From NCBI GenBank assembly GCA_930367215.1, contig OV884059.1, forward strand, positions 72,263,393-72,327,392: a stretch of 64,000 nt of DNA, read 5' to 3'. Under the pieces are notes generated by a model. It was not told where the DNA came from. It saw only the letters and a list, made by a program, of their open reading frames with translations, and did no database searches. Shown here piece by piece: positions 1 to 9,742 of the stretch (position 1 is its first letter; each line of letters opens with the position of its first letter). The stretch comes from Pollenia angustigena. Its lineage: Eukaryota; Arthropoda; Insecta; Diptera; Polleniidae. The translations under genes and the position numbers were made by a program.

Positions 1-307
1 GTTTTAAGATTAAAAAAAACGCTTTAAACTAAAATCGTTTGAGTTTTAATTATTAAAACTTAAATTATGTAAAAGTGTACAACATTTTTAAAGTTTTTTT
101 TCTTAAATCTGTAATTGAAGTTCACTTCTGGCTTGCAGATTATACAGTTTTTGTTAATTGAAAAAGTTAATAATATTTTTTTTACTTACTGCATGGATTC
201 GTTAATATTTAATTTACCTGCAAATTAAAAAGAAAATAGTATTAATAACTTGTTATTATTTTAAAAAATATTAAAAGGAGTTAAAGTAGAAGTAGGTTTT
301 TAATACA

Positions 308-366
308 AACAAGTGAAAATGCTAAGCTCGGCTGTGCCGAATCTTATATACCCTTCAACAACTATT
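308..366 (+). repeat. End fragment of the DINE-like dispersed repeat (family A)
   Basis: An AACAAGT start is followed by a GGCTGTGCCGAATCTT motif and then TATACCC. The same order occurs at 2064-2112 and, inverted, at 48640-48672, where it forms one end of family A. Only the end is recognisable here; the sequence after about 366 does not match the other copies, so this is a truncated copy. The link to family A is seen in the sequence; the name is inference. Confidence 0.5.
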
Positions 367-544
367 AAAGCCAATTGTTCTCCAGTTTCTATGGTATGGT
401 CCCTTAAGTTACCCTTAATTGGGTCCCTGGACACAGGATCAGACACGGAAACTATATGGCTGACTCGTTGGCACATGCAGGAACCATCATGAGTCGTAGC
501 GCTTCGATTCATGATGTAGATGTTTCGCTCCAAATGAGTAAGAC

Positions 545-880
545 AAATTTAAACTCATTGCCAATCACAGCAGGTGGTTTGATGACACTACATCCTAGAT
601 GAGAAGAGGTAACGGCGCGCATTAAGGCTACCCAGACTTTAACTCAGCTACCTATTTTCGGTTATAACTGGCCACTGGCTTATTGGGAAACACGCCCAAA
701 GGTTGCGGCTCCCTTACAACGTTCTATGTAGAAGGAGAAACATCTTCTCTTCCACTGCCCGTCATTCGGAGACCTACGATTCAAACTGTTTGGTCAAAGA
801 ATCCTCAGGGGCAAAGCCTGTCTCTCTGATATTGATTTGAACCGGATCCATTTCTTTACTGAATCAATCAAATAGCTGGG
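545..880 (+). pseudogene. R1/LOA-type LINE relic, C-terminal part
   Basis: The plus strand, read across several frames, gives HWLIGKHAQRLRLP at about 670-713 and then KHLLFHCPSFGDLRFKLFG at about 738-795. This is the GHW..GKHA.RLG.P and CRSC...EEE..H.LCHCP block found after the RNase H domain of R1/LOA/I-group non-LTR retrotransposons, where it forms a Cys/His motif. Frameshifts and stops, including one near 868, break it and no ORF survives. Better-preserved homologues lie at 59945-60376 (plus) and 28372-29115 (minus). Upstream of about 640 the match fades. Clade assignment is tentative; C-terminal LINE origin is fairly secure. Confidence 0.6.
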
Positions 881-1064
881 TGAGAATGCCAACAGCCAGG
901 TAACGTAGGAACATTGGAAGTGTATGGCTTAAAGTTTAAAACAAAATATGATTTTTGCAATTGTGAACAGGCAAATTTTTTGTTTCGTTGCTCCCCGTTG
1001 CCACAAGCAAATGCAAGTTCGAAAAACTCAATACACTCACACTTTTTCACTAACATTCACACCA

Positions 1065-1812
1065 TAGCTGCGTTCGAGAACACAAAAGTTTTTACTATTT
1101 TTTACTGAAATTTACTGCATTTTACGAAATTGCGTTCGAGTACACAAAATACAGTAAATGAGAAAACAAACTGAGAGCGTAAAGTGACAGTTCTTGTCTG
1201 AGTATTTACAAATTTTTACTGCAGAAATTTTTCCAGTAAAATTTAGTAAATCAAAAAAACATAAGTATGTTTCAAAAGGTAAACAAACAAAAGTAACGAA
1301 TAAAAAGCATACAAATTACGAAAAAGTTGTTAAATAAAAGAAAAGTTGAAAATTAAACCAAAACAAAAAGTGTATAACTATTAATTAATTAAACTTGTTT
1401 GTGAAGAATTTATTTGGTTAAATACAAACTTTTGATTTTTTTTTTGTTATGTTAATTTTTTAGGGTTGTAAAAGTGTGAAGTATTTGGGTACTTAAGCAA
1501 TCAATAGCAAAAAAATTATTCATGTTCTTTTAAATAATTTAACCCGCTACAAATTAGTAAAATCGAATTAAATAAAAAACAAACAAATATAAAAGATTAC
1601 ATAAAATAGTTTGCTTATATTTTCCAAAAATGTTAGTGTTATAAAAATTATTTAATCGAGTACCGATAAGACAACGAGTAAAGTAGTCAAATGTGTAAAC
1701 ATTTTTCAACACTTCCATTATTTGCCATCAGCTGTTTATTTTACGAATTTATAAAAATTTTTCAGTTTACTCATTTACTGCATTTTACTGTAAAAGTACT
1801 CAAACGCACCTA
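1065..1812. mobile_element. Non-autonomous TIR element, 748 bp
   Basis: The left end reads TAGCTGCGTTCGAGAAC and the reverse complement of the right end reads TAGGTGCGTTTGAGTAC. Both continue into TTTACTGCATTTTAC-type sequence. A second subterminal GCGTTCGAGTACAC lies at about 1132. The interior is A/T-rich and non-coding, so any transposase came from elsewhere. A TA lies at each tip, but I cannot tell whether it is a target duplication or part of the terminal repeat. Confidence 0.55.
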
Positions 1813-1936
1813 ATATTTGTACTGTCAGCCAATGGCTGTTTCCTATATTTTTCGCTGATAATACGTATGTATACACTACTTGCAAGTAATTACATGCATA
1901 TGAAAGCGTAGTTGTACGTTATCGTATTTCTATACA

Positions 1937-1977
1937 TATGTATGTATGTATGTATGTCTGTATGTATGTATGTATGT
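1937..1977. repeat. (TATG)n microsatellite
   Basis: About ten TATG units with one TCTG interruption in the middle. It lies just upstream of the family A repeat. Confidence 0.9.
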
Positions 1978-2063
1978 CAATAATGGAGCATGTCAATTCA
2001 CTTCGAGTAAAAATATTTTAAGAAGATAAACAAATGTCTTTCTACCAAGCAAATTTAAAACTA

Positions 2064-2286
2064 AACAAGTTAGAGTGCTATGTTCGGCTGTGCCGAATCT
2101 TTGATACCCTCCACCGACACTTCGAATGTTTTAGGAGTAATATCTGTATGATGTCTATTTATTATTATAATCTTTGTGAAAACAGACATCTGCATTAAAA
2201 TTTGTTGCGGTTTAGACCTATATAAAATTATTGATCGACAATCAGAATCAATTTTAAAAAGTTTGAGTAAAATATCAGTTTAAGAT
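2064..2286 (+). repeat. DINE-like family A repeat, left part, split by copia
   Basis: It starts AACAAGTTAG, then GGCTGTGCCGAATCTT and GATACCCTCCACC. The element is interrupted at 2286 by the copia insertion and resumes at 9743. The GATACCCTCCACC here is mirrored by GGTGGAGGGTATA at 11109-11121, giving short inverted ends to a reassembled repeat of about 1.6 kb. Bases 2282-2286 (AAGAT) are the copia target duplication. Confidence 0.6.
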
Positions 2287-2595
2287 TGTTGAAAAAACGT
2301 TACAATCTTAGTACAACTCAAATGCTAACAACTCTGTTCTAGTAATGTTCTAATTCTATGTTTTTGTTATTACAATTACATCGTTAAAATATTGCAGATA
2401 TTGCTAATTCTTTTTTGTGCTTTCGTTAAATAATAAACCTTTTGTTCTTTTAGAACCTTTTTCCTGAGTATACATATTTTTATCATTGTTAATAAAACTT
2501 ATTGAATTGAACGACATGGTGTTTCACTTGAGCGGAGGTTTAGTTTTTGATTTTGGAATCCAAGCAAATTCCATTGCACTACAAATTTGCTAACA
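2287..2595 (+). repeat. copia 5' LTR
   Basis: 309 bp, starting TGTTGA and ending CTAACA, identical to 9429-9737 except at one base. AATAAA-type sequences lie in its middle. In an LTR this carries promoter and polyadenylation signals; I cannot place the transcription start. An ATG at 2547 opens a frame running into gag, but the real gag start is probably 2757. Confidence 0.95.
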
Positions 2596-2597
2596 AA

Positions 2598-2611
2598 GGT
2601 TATGGGCCCAG
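2598..2611 (+). other. copia primer-binding site (GGTTATGGGCCCAG)
   Basis: It lies two bases after the 5' LTR. The motif is the one used by Drosophila copia, complementary to an internal part of initiator tRNA-Met (a half-tRNA primer). It would prime minus-strand DNA synthesis. Confidence 0.85.
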
Positions 2612-2756
2612 AAACAAACAGGGAATCCAGAATCCAGTTTTTAAAATAATTTTTATTAAATTGTTAAACTTACCGTTTGGAAAAGTGTGGTTATACTTAG
2701 TGTCGTTTTTGGTTTCATTGTTTTTTGCCGGTGATAAAAGAAAAAAAAACAAAATA

Positions 2757-3751
2757 ATGGCGAGTGCTCTGGCAAGTATAGAAAAACTAAATGGTGATAA
2801 CTATGCAACATGGTGCATACAAATGAAAAGCTTGCTTATCACGTTGGATCTGTATCATACCCTTGTTGATAGTTGTCCTGCTGGCGACAATACAAAATGG
2901 GTTACAGATGACAGAAAAGCTCTGGCCACCATAACGTTAAGTGTGAAAACCACTGAATTGATTCACATAAAGAATTGTGTTTCAGCTAAAAGTGCCTGGG
3001 ATGTTTTAAGTTCCTTATACCAGGCAAATACTGCATCCAGGAAGGTAAATTTGTTTAAAAAATTGGTTCGTTTTAAATTAAACGCAAATGAAAAATTTTC
3101 TCCACAAATAAATGATTTTTGTTGTACCGTGGATGAATTAAAAGAAATCGGAATCACTTTGAACGATGATTTGTTGTCAATTTTGCTATTGTGCAGTCTT
3201 CCCGATGAACTGGAATCTTTTGTTGTGGCCATAGAAAGCCGGGATAATTTACCAACATATGAGAATTTAATTTCCAAGATTTTAGAAGAAGAAATGCGAC
3301 AAGGTAACAAAAATAATATACAACATGAAACTGTTTTTGCAGCGAATTCAAGAAATGATTTCAAAAGAAACAAAAAGAATTTTAATAACAGCTTCAATAA
3401 TAAAAATGTCAACAATAAGAATATGCAGCCTAAATTTAATCAACAGAGTGAAAAGAAAAACGCAACTGGTAATGTATACAGCAGCAACAACAGCAACAAC
3501 AACAACAACAACAACATTAAATGTTATCGTTGTGGTAAAAAGGGCCACATACGATCACAGTGCAAAGAGAATGAGAAAAAAGATGACCTTGCTTGTTCAT
3601 TAAATGAAAACAAAGTTAATCTAAGTGAGTTGTGGGTACTTGACAGCGGCGCGACGTCACACATGTGCAGAACGAAGGAGTATTTTGAAACGTTGGCAGA
3701 ATCTAAGCAGAAAATTGTTTTAGCATCTGGTGAAAGCATCTATGCTGAAGG
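2757..3751 (+). pseudogene. copia gag and protease region of the polyprotein
   Basis: The likely start is the ATG at 2757 (MASALASIEKLNGDNY), since copia gag proteins begin with a short K/L-N-G-x-N-Y-x-x-W segment. The open frame also extends upstream to 2547, into the LTR, but that part has no gag character. The gag body is followed by an Asn-rich linker encoded by (CAA)n at 3481-3516, then a CX2CX4HX4C zinc knuckle (3522-3563) that binds RNA. The protease catalytic motif DSGATS is at 3642-3659. The frame is cut at 3751 by the hAT; 24 bases of hAT sequence are read before a stop at 3774. Removing the hAT and one duplication joins this frame to 6394 onward. Confidence 0.9.
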
Positions 3752-4531
3752 CAGTGTTGCAAAATTTAAATTTTGAAATGGTACTAAACTTCAACAAAAA
3801 GAGTATCTTTCCCACCAAATGGTACTTTTTGTGAAAAATAGCAATATTATTTCTATGTTATCCTATATTATTCAATAAGTGGCACAATGGTTTTAATTAA
3901 AATATGGAGCAACTCTTATTAAAAAAAGATAACTTTTAAGTTAAACAACATAGTACATTGTTGCGAACACATTTCGCAGTATATTCACTTCTTTTCTGAT
4001 TTCGATTCTTGCCAATATATTGTGTCACCCTTGAATATCACATACACACTGGCGATAAAATTGAACAGTTATTTTGCAAGTGTATGATCCGCTTAATGTA
4101 CGTTATTTCAGCACATATTTTCTAAAAAAAAATATTTGAAATAGTTCATATATTTATGAATAAGTAAATAAAATAAAAATTTTATTTCAGTCAACATAAA
4201 TTTATATTGATGTTTATATTTATATTTTAACTTTTGCAAAGTTACATTATTCAGTCTTTTACATATGTATATTAAGTACATACTTAGAACGTAGTTCTAA
4301 AAAAAGTTTAAAACATTAATGTTTAAAAAATAAAGCTTTTAATTTAGTGTTATAAGATAAAGCAGATTTACTTTAAAAGATCATAAGAAATATTATAACT
4401 ACAACAGCAACTACTAGTTGATTTAAATAGATATATTCATTTTTACACAGAAAGAAAAACACTCGGGATAAATCAAGTTTTGTACTTTAAGTACAAGTCG
4501 TACACAAAAATTCAAGTACGAATAACACTAA

Positions 4532-4829
4532 GGGCTAAAAAAATCAGAGCAAGTTAAACTCTCTTTTTGGTTTAAAATGTGTTTAAACCAACAAATCTAT
4601 AAATCACTAAACATATAAACCATCTTTAAACTCATAAAATTAGGCGTTTAAACTACCAATACAGACCATATGAATTTGATAAGAATTATCGTAGTGCTGC
4701 CACATGTTAGTTTTTTAACCACATATAATACATGGGACACTGATTTACAGTTGTTGAGTTTAAACTATATATAAATTCAAGTTTAGTTCAACTAAACCAG
4801 CTTTTAAACCATCAGTGATTTATTAGCCA
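4532..4829. mobile_element. Harbinger/Tourist-like MITE, 298 bp
   Basis: The left end GGGCTAAAAAAATCA pairs with the right end TGATTTATTAGCCA. TAA flanks both sides (4529-4531, 4830-4832), matching the 3-bp TWA duplication of PIF/Harbinger elements. Copy B of the host repeat gives the empty site: near 14250 the flanks AATAACACTA and AAACGTACTTAAA are contiguous. Several TTTAAACC motifs lie inside in both orientations. Confidence 0.75.
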
Positions 4830-4949
4830 TAAATCGTACTCAAAACAATCCTTAATGTGACTACTATTTCCGAAATCAATCCCGGAATTTCTTGAAATAA
4901 GTATAAAATTCTTAAATCTAGTAAAAAAAGATTTAACTTTTCGTTGTGG

Positions 4950-5035
4950 TTAACCCTCCGGCTTACGCATATTTTGATTTTCTATACAAATTGAAAAAAG
5001 GTCTGGCCAAACTCATGTGTACCACGAAGGGTTAA
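4950..5035. mobile_element. 86-bp TTAA-bounded mini-element, copy in A
   Basis: Bounded by TTAACCCTcc and gaAGGGTTAA, i.e. TTAA plus a CCCT inverted end, reminiscent of piggyBac-type insertions. A copy of the same 86-bp length lies at the matching place in copy B (15526-15611), so it was present before the two copies diverged. It may be part of the host repeat rather than a separate insertion. Confidence 0.4.
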
Positions 5036-6385
5036 AAAGTAAATTTGAACTCTTGCTTCTCATTTAGTTCATATTTTTAGTTAAATATGTACATAAGATT
5101 TTTAAAGTAAAAACCATATCGGGCATGATGATGGTGTTTTATAATTTTGTAAGATGTAAAACGGGTATGTAAATCAGTGAAAATATTTTTTTCTTTCTAA
5201 TTCGGGATAAAATCAACTTTATTATACTTGAATCAAGGGCATTTTGAGATTGATTCAATCTTAGTTTTTCTTAAACCAATCTCATTTTCGGATTATTTCA
5301 AGTACGAATTCGGATTAAAAAAATTTTATAATTCTTGAATCAAGTGTTACTTAAATCAATCTAATTTTCGGATTATTTGAAGTAGAAAATCAGAATTGAA
5401 TATGGATAATTTAAGTATTTTGCTATTGAAAATCCGTACTTGAATCAATCTTTCTGTACTTAATTCAAGAAAATCCGTACTCACCGTACTATTAATACCG
5501 CTTCGGATTGATTTGAGTACGGGTGGATTGATTTTTCTTTTGAGTGTATCAAACTTGAAACAGTTTCTTCGTGTAAGCGATTTCTTCTTTTGCTTTTTAC
5601 ATCATTTTGCATTTAAAAATGTGTGTTCAATTGATGCTCAGGAATGTGGTATCGATAAATTACCAAAAGCAATATGTGAAATGTCAGCAAACATTAGTTT
5701 CGTTCTTAATATTGGCTATATTTTTTCAAGAAATTTATATATATTCAGTTCTGAAATGCTTTATTTCTGAAAGAACCGCTAGAACACGGAATTGAGAATT
5801 ATTATTATTGTTTTCTTAATCGTTTGTAAATAACATTAATAACATCAGTATTATGCTTTTGGTTTTTCCCGAAACAATATTTTTTGGAGTGAAACTGATT
5901 ATTACTTTTAAGGATTTATTTTCAAAACAAAATTTAGTTCTTAATGTTTTGCAAATTGTCGAATAAAATGATTTCGCAGTTTCTTTTACTTTATAAACCA
6001 TTTCCTAAACATTGCATGTTTCAATAAATATGGCTTTCATTTTAATTTTCCACTAGCATATTATCCAATGCATCCTTTTTATGAATTTTCCTGCCACTTG
6101 TAAGAACAAAACTCCCATTCTGGAAAGCAAAATTTGAATCCTGGCGTCCACGCTCTGCATTTCAATATAACGTCGTTAATTATTTTTAAAATACAACAAC
6201 ACAAATTTTGCAACAAACACATGATGACCAAAGCCTGCTATCGAGATAATATCACAGTTAAAAAGTTAATAGTTAAAAAAACTCAAAGAATAAAAAAGTA
6301 CTGAAAACAACTCGGGGGTACTGCGGTATTTTTAATATGAAAAAGTACTGAAAAAAGTACCAAAGTACTGAATTTTTCAACACTG

Positions 6386-9300
6386 GCTGAAGGTATTGGA
6401 AATGTTAAAATAAAAACAAACGTTTGCAATCTCACATTACACAACGTATGGTATGTACCACAACTACACTCAAATTTTTTATCAATAAATAAAATTGTTA
6501 AAGCTGGTCATATTGTTCAATTCGCTGCGAATAAAGCTGTAATGAAAAGTAAACAAAATAAAAATATTTTGACAGCTGATTTAACTAATGATATGTTTAT
6601 TGCAAATTTGGAAAAAATTGAAAATAGTGAAAAAATAAATGCTGCTGTTGATGAGAGAATTGTAAGAAAATGGCATGAAAGATATGGTCACATAAATGTA
6701 AATGACCTGAATAAATTAAATACAAAAAATATGGTGAAAGGTTTGGATGTGAAATTGCCAAAAACTATTGATTGTGTTACCTGCGCTGTTAATAAAATTT
6801 CTGCTAAATCGTATAAAAATTATGCAAATGTGCAAACCAAAGCTGTTTTAGAATTGGTGCATACGGATTTATGCGGACCTATTGGTGTGAAATCTGTTGG
6901 TGGATCGTCGTATTTTATGACGTTTATAGACGACTATTCTCTTATATTTTTTCATATTTTTTAAAAAATAAAAGTGATGCTTTTGATGCTTTCATCCATT
7001 TTTCTGGGCTCGCGGAGACGCAGACAGGCCGCAAAATAAAAATCGTTCGCAGCGATAATGGTAAAGAATTTGTAAATTCTAAATTTAAACAACATTTTTC
7101 CGAAAAAGGTATTGTTCATCAGACCACAGTTGGTTACTCACCACAACAGAATGGCGTTGCTGAAAGGGCAAATCGAACCCTTGTTGAAATGGCGAGGTGT
7201 TTGCTAGAATCATCTGGATTACCACAAAGTTTATGGGGTGAAGCCATAAATACAGCAACATATATAAGAAATCGTGCTCCAACAAAAGTTCTCGAAGATG
7301 TTACTCCTTATGAGAGGTGGTGTGGTAGACAGCCGTCTGTTGCCCATTTAAAAACGTTTGGTTGTGATGCTGTTATGCTGAAAAAAGGCCCTAAACCTAA
7401 AGGTGGTAAGTTTCTACCTAAAGGTGACAAAGTTAAATTTGTTGGCTATCAACTTTATACAAAAGGGTATCGTTTATACAATCCCAGTACAAGACAAATT
7501 GTTGTTGCTCGTGATGTAATATTTTTTGAGCAATCTTTTGAAAAAACGGATATACGTGATGGTGCTTTAAATGAAATTTTTTATGCTGATCTTTTTAAAA
7601 TAAATGATGATGATGCTGTGGCTGTTGAAGATGATCGTGATAAAGAAACTGATGGCGTTAATGCTGAAAATCAAGAAGAAGAGGTGAGTTCTGAATCAAG
7701 TGAAACTGAGAGGGAAGATACACCTGTCGGTAATAATAAAAGAAAACGTGGTAGACCAAAATTGGTTAAAGGTGGTGGTAAAGGCAGACCAAGAAAAGTT
7801 TATTGCACTGAGGATGGACCGGAAATGTTGAACTCAATTATTGAAAACCCAAATACTGTGGCCGAGGCGTTGAATTCTGAAAATTCTATGAAGTGGAAGG
7901 AGGCAATGCAAATTGAATATAATTCGTTGCTTAAAAATAAAACATGGCAGTTGGTGGATAAGCCAAATAACAAAAATGTTATTGGTTGCAAATGGGTTTT
8001 TGCCTTAAAACGCAAACCTGATGGTTCCGTAGAAAAATATAAAGCTAGGTTAGTAGCTCATGGTTGTTCGCAGAAGTACAATGTCGATTACCAAGAAACT
8101 TTTGCTCCGGTGGTACGACATTCAACAATAAGATTACTGTTGGCTCTATCGGCAAAACACAAACTGTTGGTAAACCACATTGATATTGTGGCAGCTTATT
8201 TAAATGGCGATTTAGAAGATGAGGTGTATATGGTGCAGCCTAAGATGTTTGAGGACAAAGATTATCCCAACAAAGTCTGCAAATTAAACAAGGCCCTATA
8301 CGGTTTAAAACAAGCTGGCAGAGAATGGAACAAAAAGGTGAATGATATTTTGATGGAAATGGGTTTTATGCGGTGCAAGTCAGATACTTGCGTCTATGTT
8401 CAACGAAATGGAGACGAAATTTGCCTAATTGCCATTTATGTTGACGATATGTTGCTAGCATGTTCGAGTGAGCTGGAAATGAAAAATATTATTTCAAAAT
8501 TAAATAAATACGTGGAGGCTATTGATCGTGGTCCAATATCGTTCTACCTGGGGATGGAGTTTTATCGTGATGGTTTGCGAGGCGACATTACTCTTCATCA
8601 GCAGAAATATACCGAACAAATACTCGAACGATGGGGTATGACTGACTGTAAGCCAGCTGCAACTCCATGGTCAAGCGGTACTGTTTTGAAGAAATGTGAT
8701 GCTAAATGTCAAGATTTGGACACGAAAAATTACCAAAGTTTAATTGGTGCTTTGATGTACCTGGTCGTGATTTCGAGACCTGATATCATTCATGTGGTGT
8801 CGAAATTGTCCCAATTTAATTCACATCCACATAAGGAACATTTTCAAGCTGCAAAATATGTTCTGAGATACCTGAAGAAAAATCCTGTAGGTAAAATTAC
8901 TTTTTCTGCTAATTTTAAAAATTTTGAATGTTTCACAGACTCAGACTGGGGTTGTGAACCTAATGATCGAAAATCCTATTCTGGTCATGTGGTGTTCTTG
9001 GCTGGTGGTCCTGTTGCCTGGGAGTCCCGTAAACAACCTGTGGTGGCTCTAAGTACAATGGAGGCCGAATATATTGCTCTTTGCCAAGGTACGAAGGAAG
9101 TCGTTTTTCATCGTGGTCTTTTAAGGGAGATGGGTTTTGAAAATTATATCGTGCATCCTACTCCGATTTTATGTGATAACCAAGGCGCTGCTTTTATGGT
9201 GAAGAATCCAACAGTTCATAAGAGGAGTAAACACATTGATATACGTTATCACTACATCCGAGAAAAATATGAAGAGAAGGCTATCGATATACAGTACGTT

Positions 9301-9393
9301 CCCTCCGATGAGAATGCGGCTGATATTCTTACAAAATGTTTAGAGAAACAGAAACATATTAATGGTTGTAATCTTTTAGAAATTGAAATGTAA
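6386..9393 (+). pseudogene. copia integrase, reverse transcriptase and RNase H region
   Basis: The frame resumes after the hAT and ends at TAA 9391-9393. In order: the HHCC pre-integrase zinc finger (WHERYGH about 6670, CVTC about 6775); the integrase core with D in HTDLCGP (about 6862), D in VRSDNGKEF (about 7051) and E in NGVAERANR, 35 residues apart; an acidic, Lys-rich linker (7600-7800); the RT with YVDDM at 8438-8452; and RNase H (FTDSDWG about 8932, STMEAEY about 9051). One frameshift in a T/A homopolymer run between about 6935 and 6965 splits it; the rest is open. Apart from that and the hAT, all catalytic motifs are present. Confidence 0.92.
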
Positions 9394-9417
9394 ATTTTTG
9401 TTGATGGCATTTGACTT

Positions 9418-9427
9418 GAGGGGGAGA
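9418..9427 (+). other. copia polypurine tract (GAGGGGGAGA)
   Basis: A purine run ending one base before the 3' LTR. In LTR elements it primes plus-strand synthesis. Confidence 0.85.
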
Positions 9428-9428
9428 T

Positions 9429-9737
9429 TGTTGAAAAAACGTTACAATCTTAGTACAACTCAAATGCTAACAACTCTGTTCTAGTAATGTTCTAATTCTA
9501 TGTTTTTGTTATTACAATTACATCGTTAAAATATTGCAGATATTGCTAATTCTTTTTTGTGCTTTCGTTAAATAATAAACCTTTTGTTCTTTTAGAACCT
9601 TTTTCCTGAGTATACATATTTTTATCATTGTTAATAAAACTTATTGAATTGAACGACACGGTGTTTCACTTGAGCGGAGGTTTAGTTTTTGATTTTGGAA
9701 TCCAAGCAAATTCCATTGCACTACAAATTTGCTAACA
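9429..9737 (+). repeat. copia 3' LTR
   Basis: 309 bp, TGTTGA...CTAACA, one difference from the 5' LTR (C at 9659 against T at 2517). It is followed by the AAGAT target duplication at 9738-9742. Confidence 0.95.
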
Positions 9738-9742
9738 AAGAT

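Larger units (their letters stand above)
4446..5546. mobile_element. TA-flanked inverted-repeat element, copy A
   Basis: The left end is CACAGAAAGAAAAACACTCG; the reverse complement of the right end is CACTCAAAAGAAAAATCAAT. TA lies on each side (4444-4445, 5547-5548), as in Tc1/mariner-type insertions. The interior is full of CGGATTGATTTAAGTAC-type repeats in both orientations. A second copy (14139-16148) shares both ends and most internal landmarks but differs at many positions, so the family is old. This copy holds a Harbinger-like MITE (4532-4829) that copy B lacks. No coding capacity. Confidence 0.75.
3752..6385. mobile_element. Non-autonomous hAT element, 2634 bp, inserted in copia pol
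   Basis: The ends are CAGTGTTG and CAACACTG, flanked by an exact 8-bp duplication GCTGAAGG (3744-3751 and 6386-6393), which is the hAT signature. Subterminal GGTACT/AGTACC motifs recur near both ends (about 3780, 3821 and 6297-6370). No transposase frame is visible. The interior carries the TA-flanked repeat 4446-5546. Since copia had to be present first, this hAT moved after a very recent copia insertion. Confidence 0.92.
2287..9737 (+). mobile_element. Ty1/copia LTR retrotransposon, nearly complete, interrupted by a hAT
   Basis: This is a complete insertion: 309-bp LTRs (TGTTGA...CTAACA), a 5-bp target duplication AAGAT (2282-2286 and 9738-9742), a copia-type primer site, gag-pol and a polypurine tract. 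Without the 2634-bp hAT and its 8-bp duplication the element is 4809 bp, close to other insect copia elements. Domain order is gag, protease, integrase, RT, RNase H, which defines Ty1/copia. The LTRs differ at a single base (2517 T, 9659 C), so the insertion is recent. Two breaks disable it: the hAT in the protease-integrase linker and a frameshift in integrase at about 6935-6965. It lies within family A. Confidence 0.95.

Noticed and set aside
2963..3415. 150-aa minus-strand frame
   Set aside because: Antisense shadow of copia gag; Leu/Phe/Ser-rich with no motif.
3325..3603. Thr-rich 92-aa plus frame and the antisense Val-rich frame at 3348-3548
   Set aside because: Both are other-frame readings of the gag (CAA)n linker.
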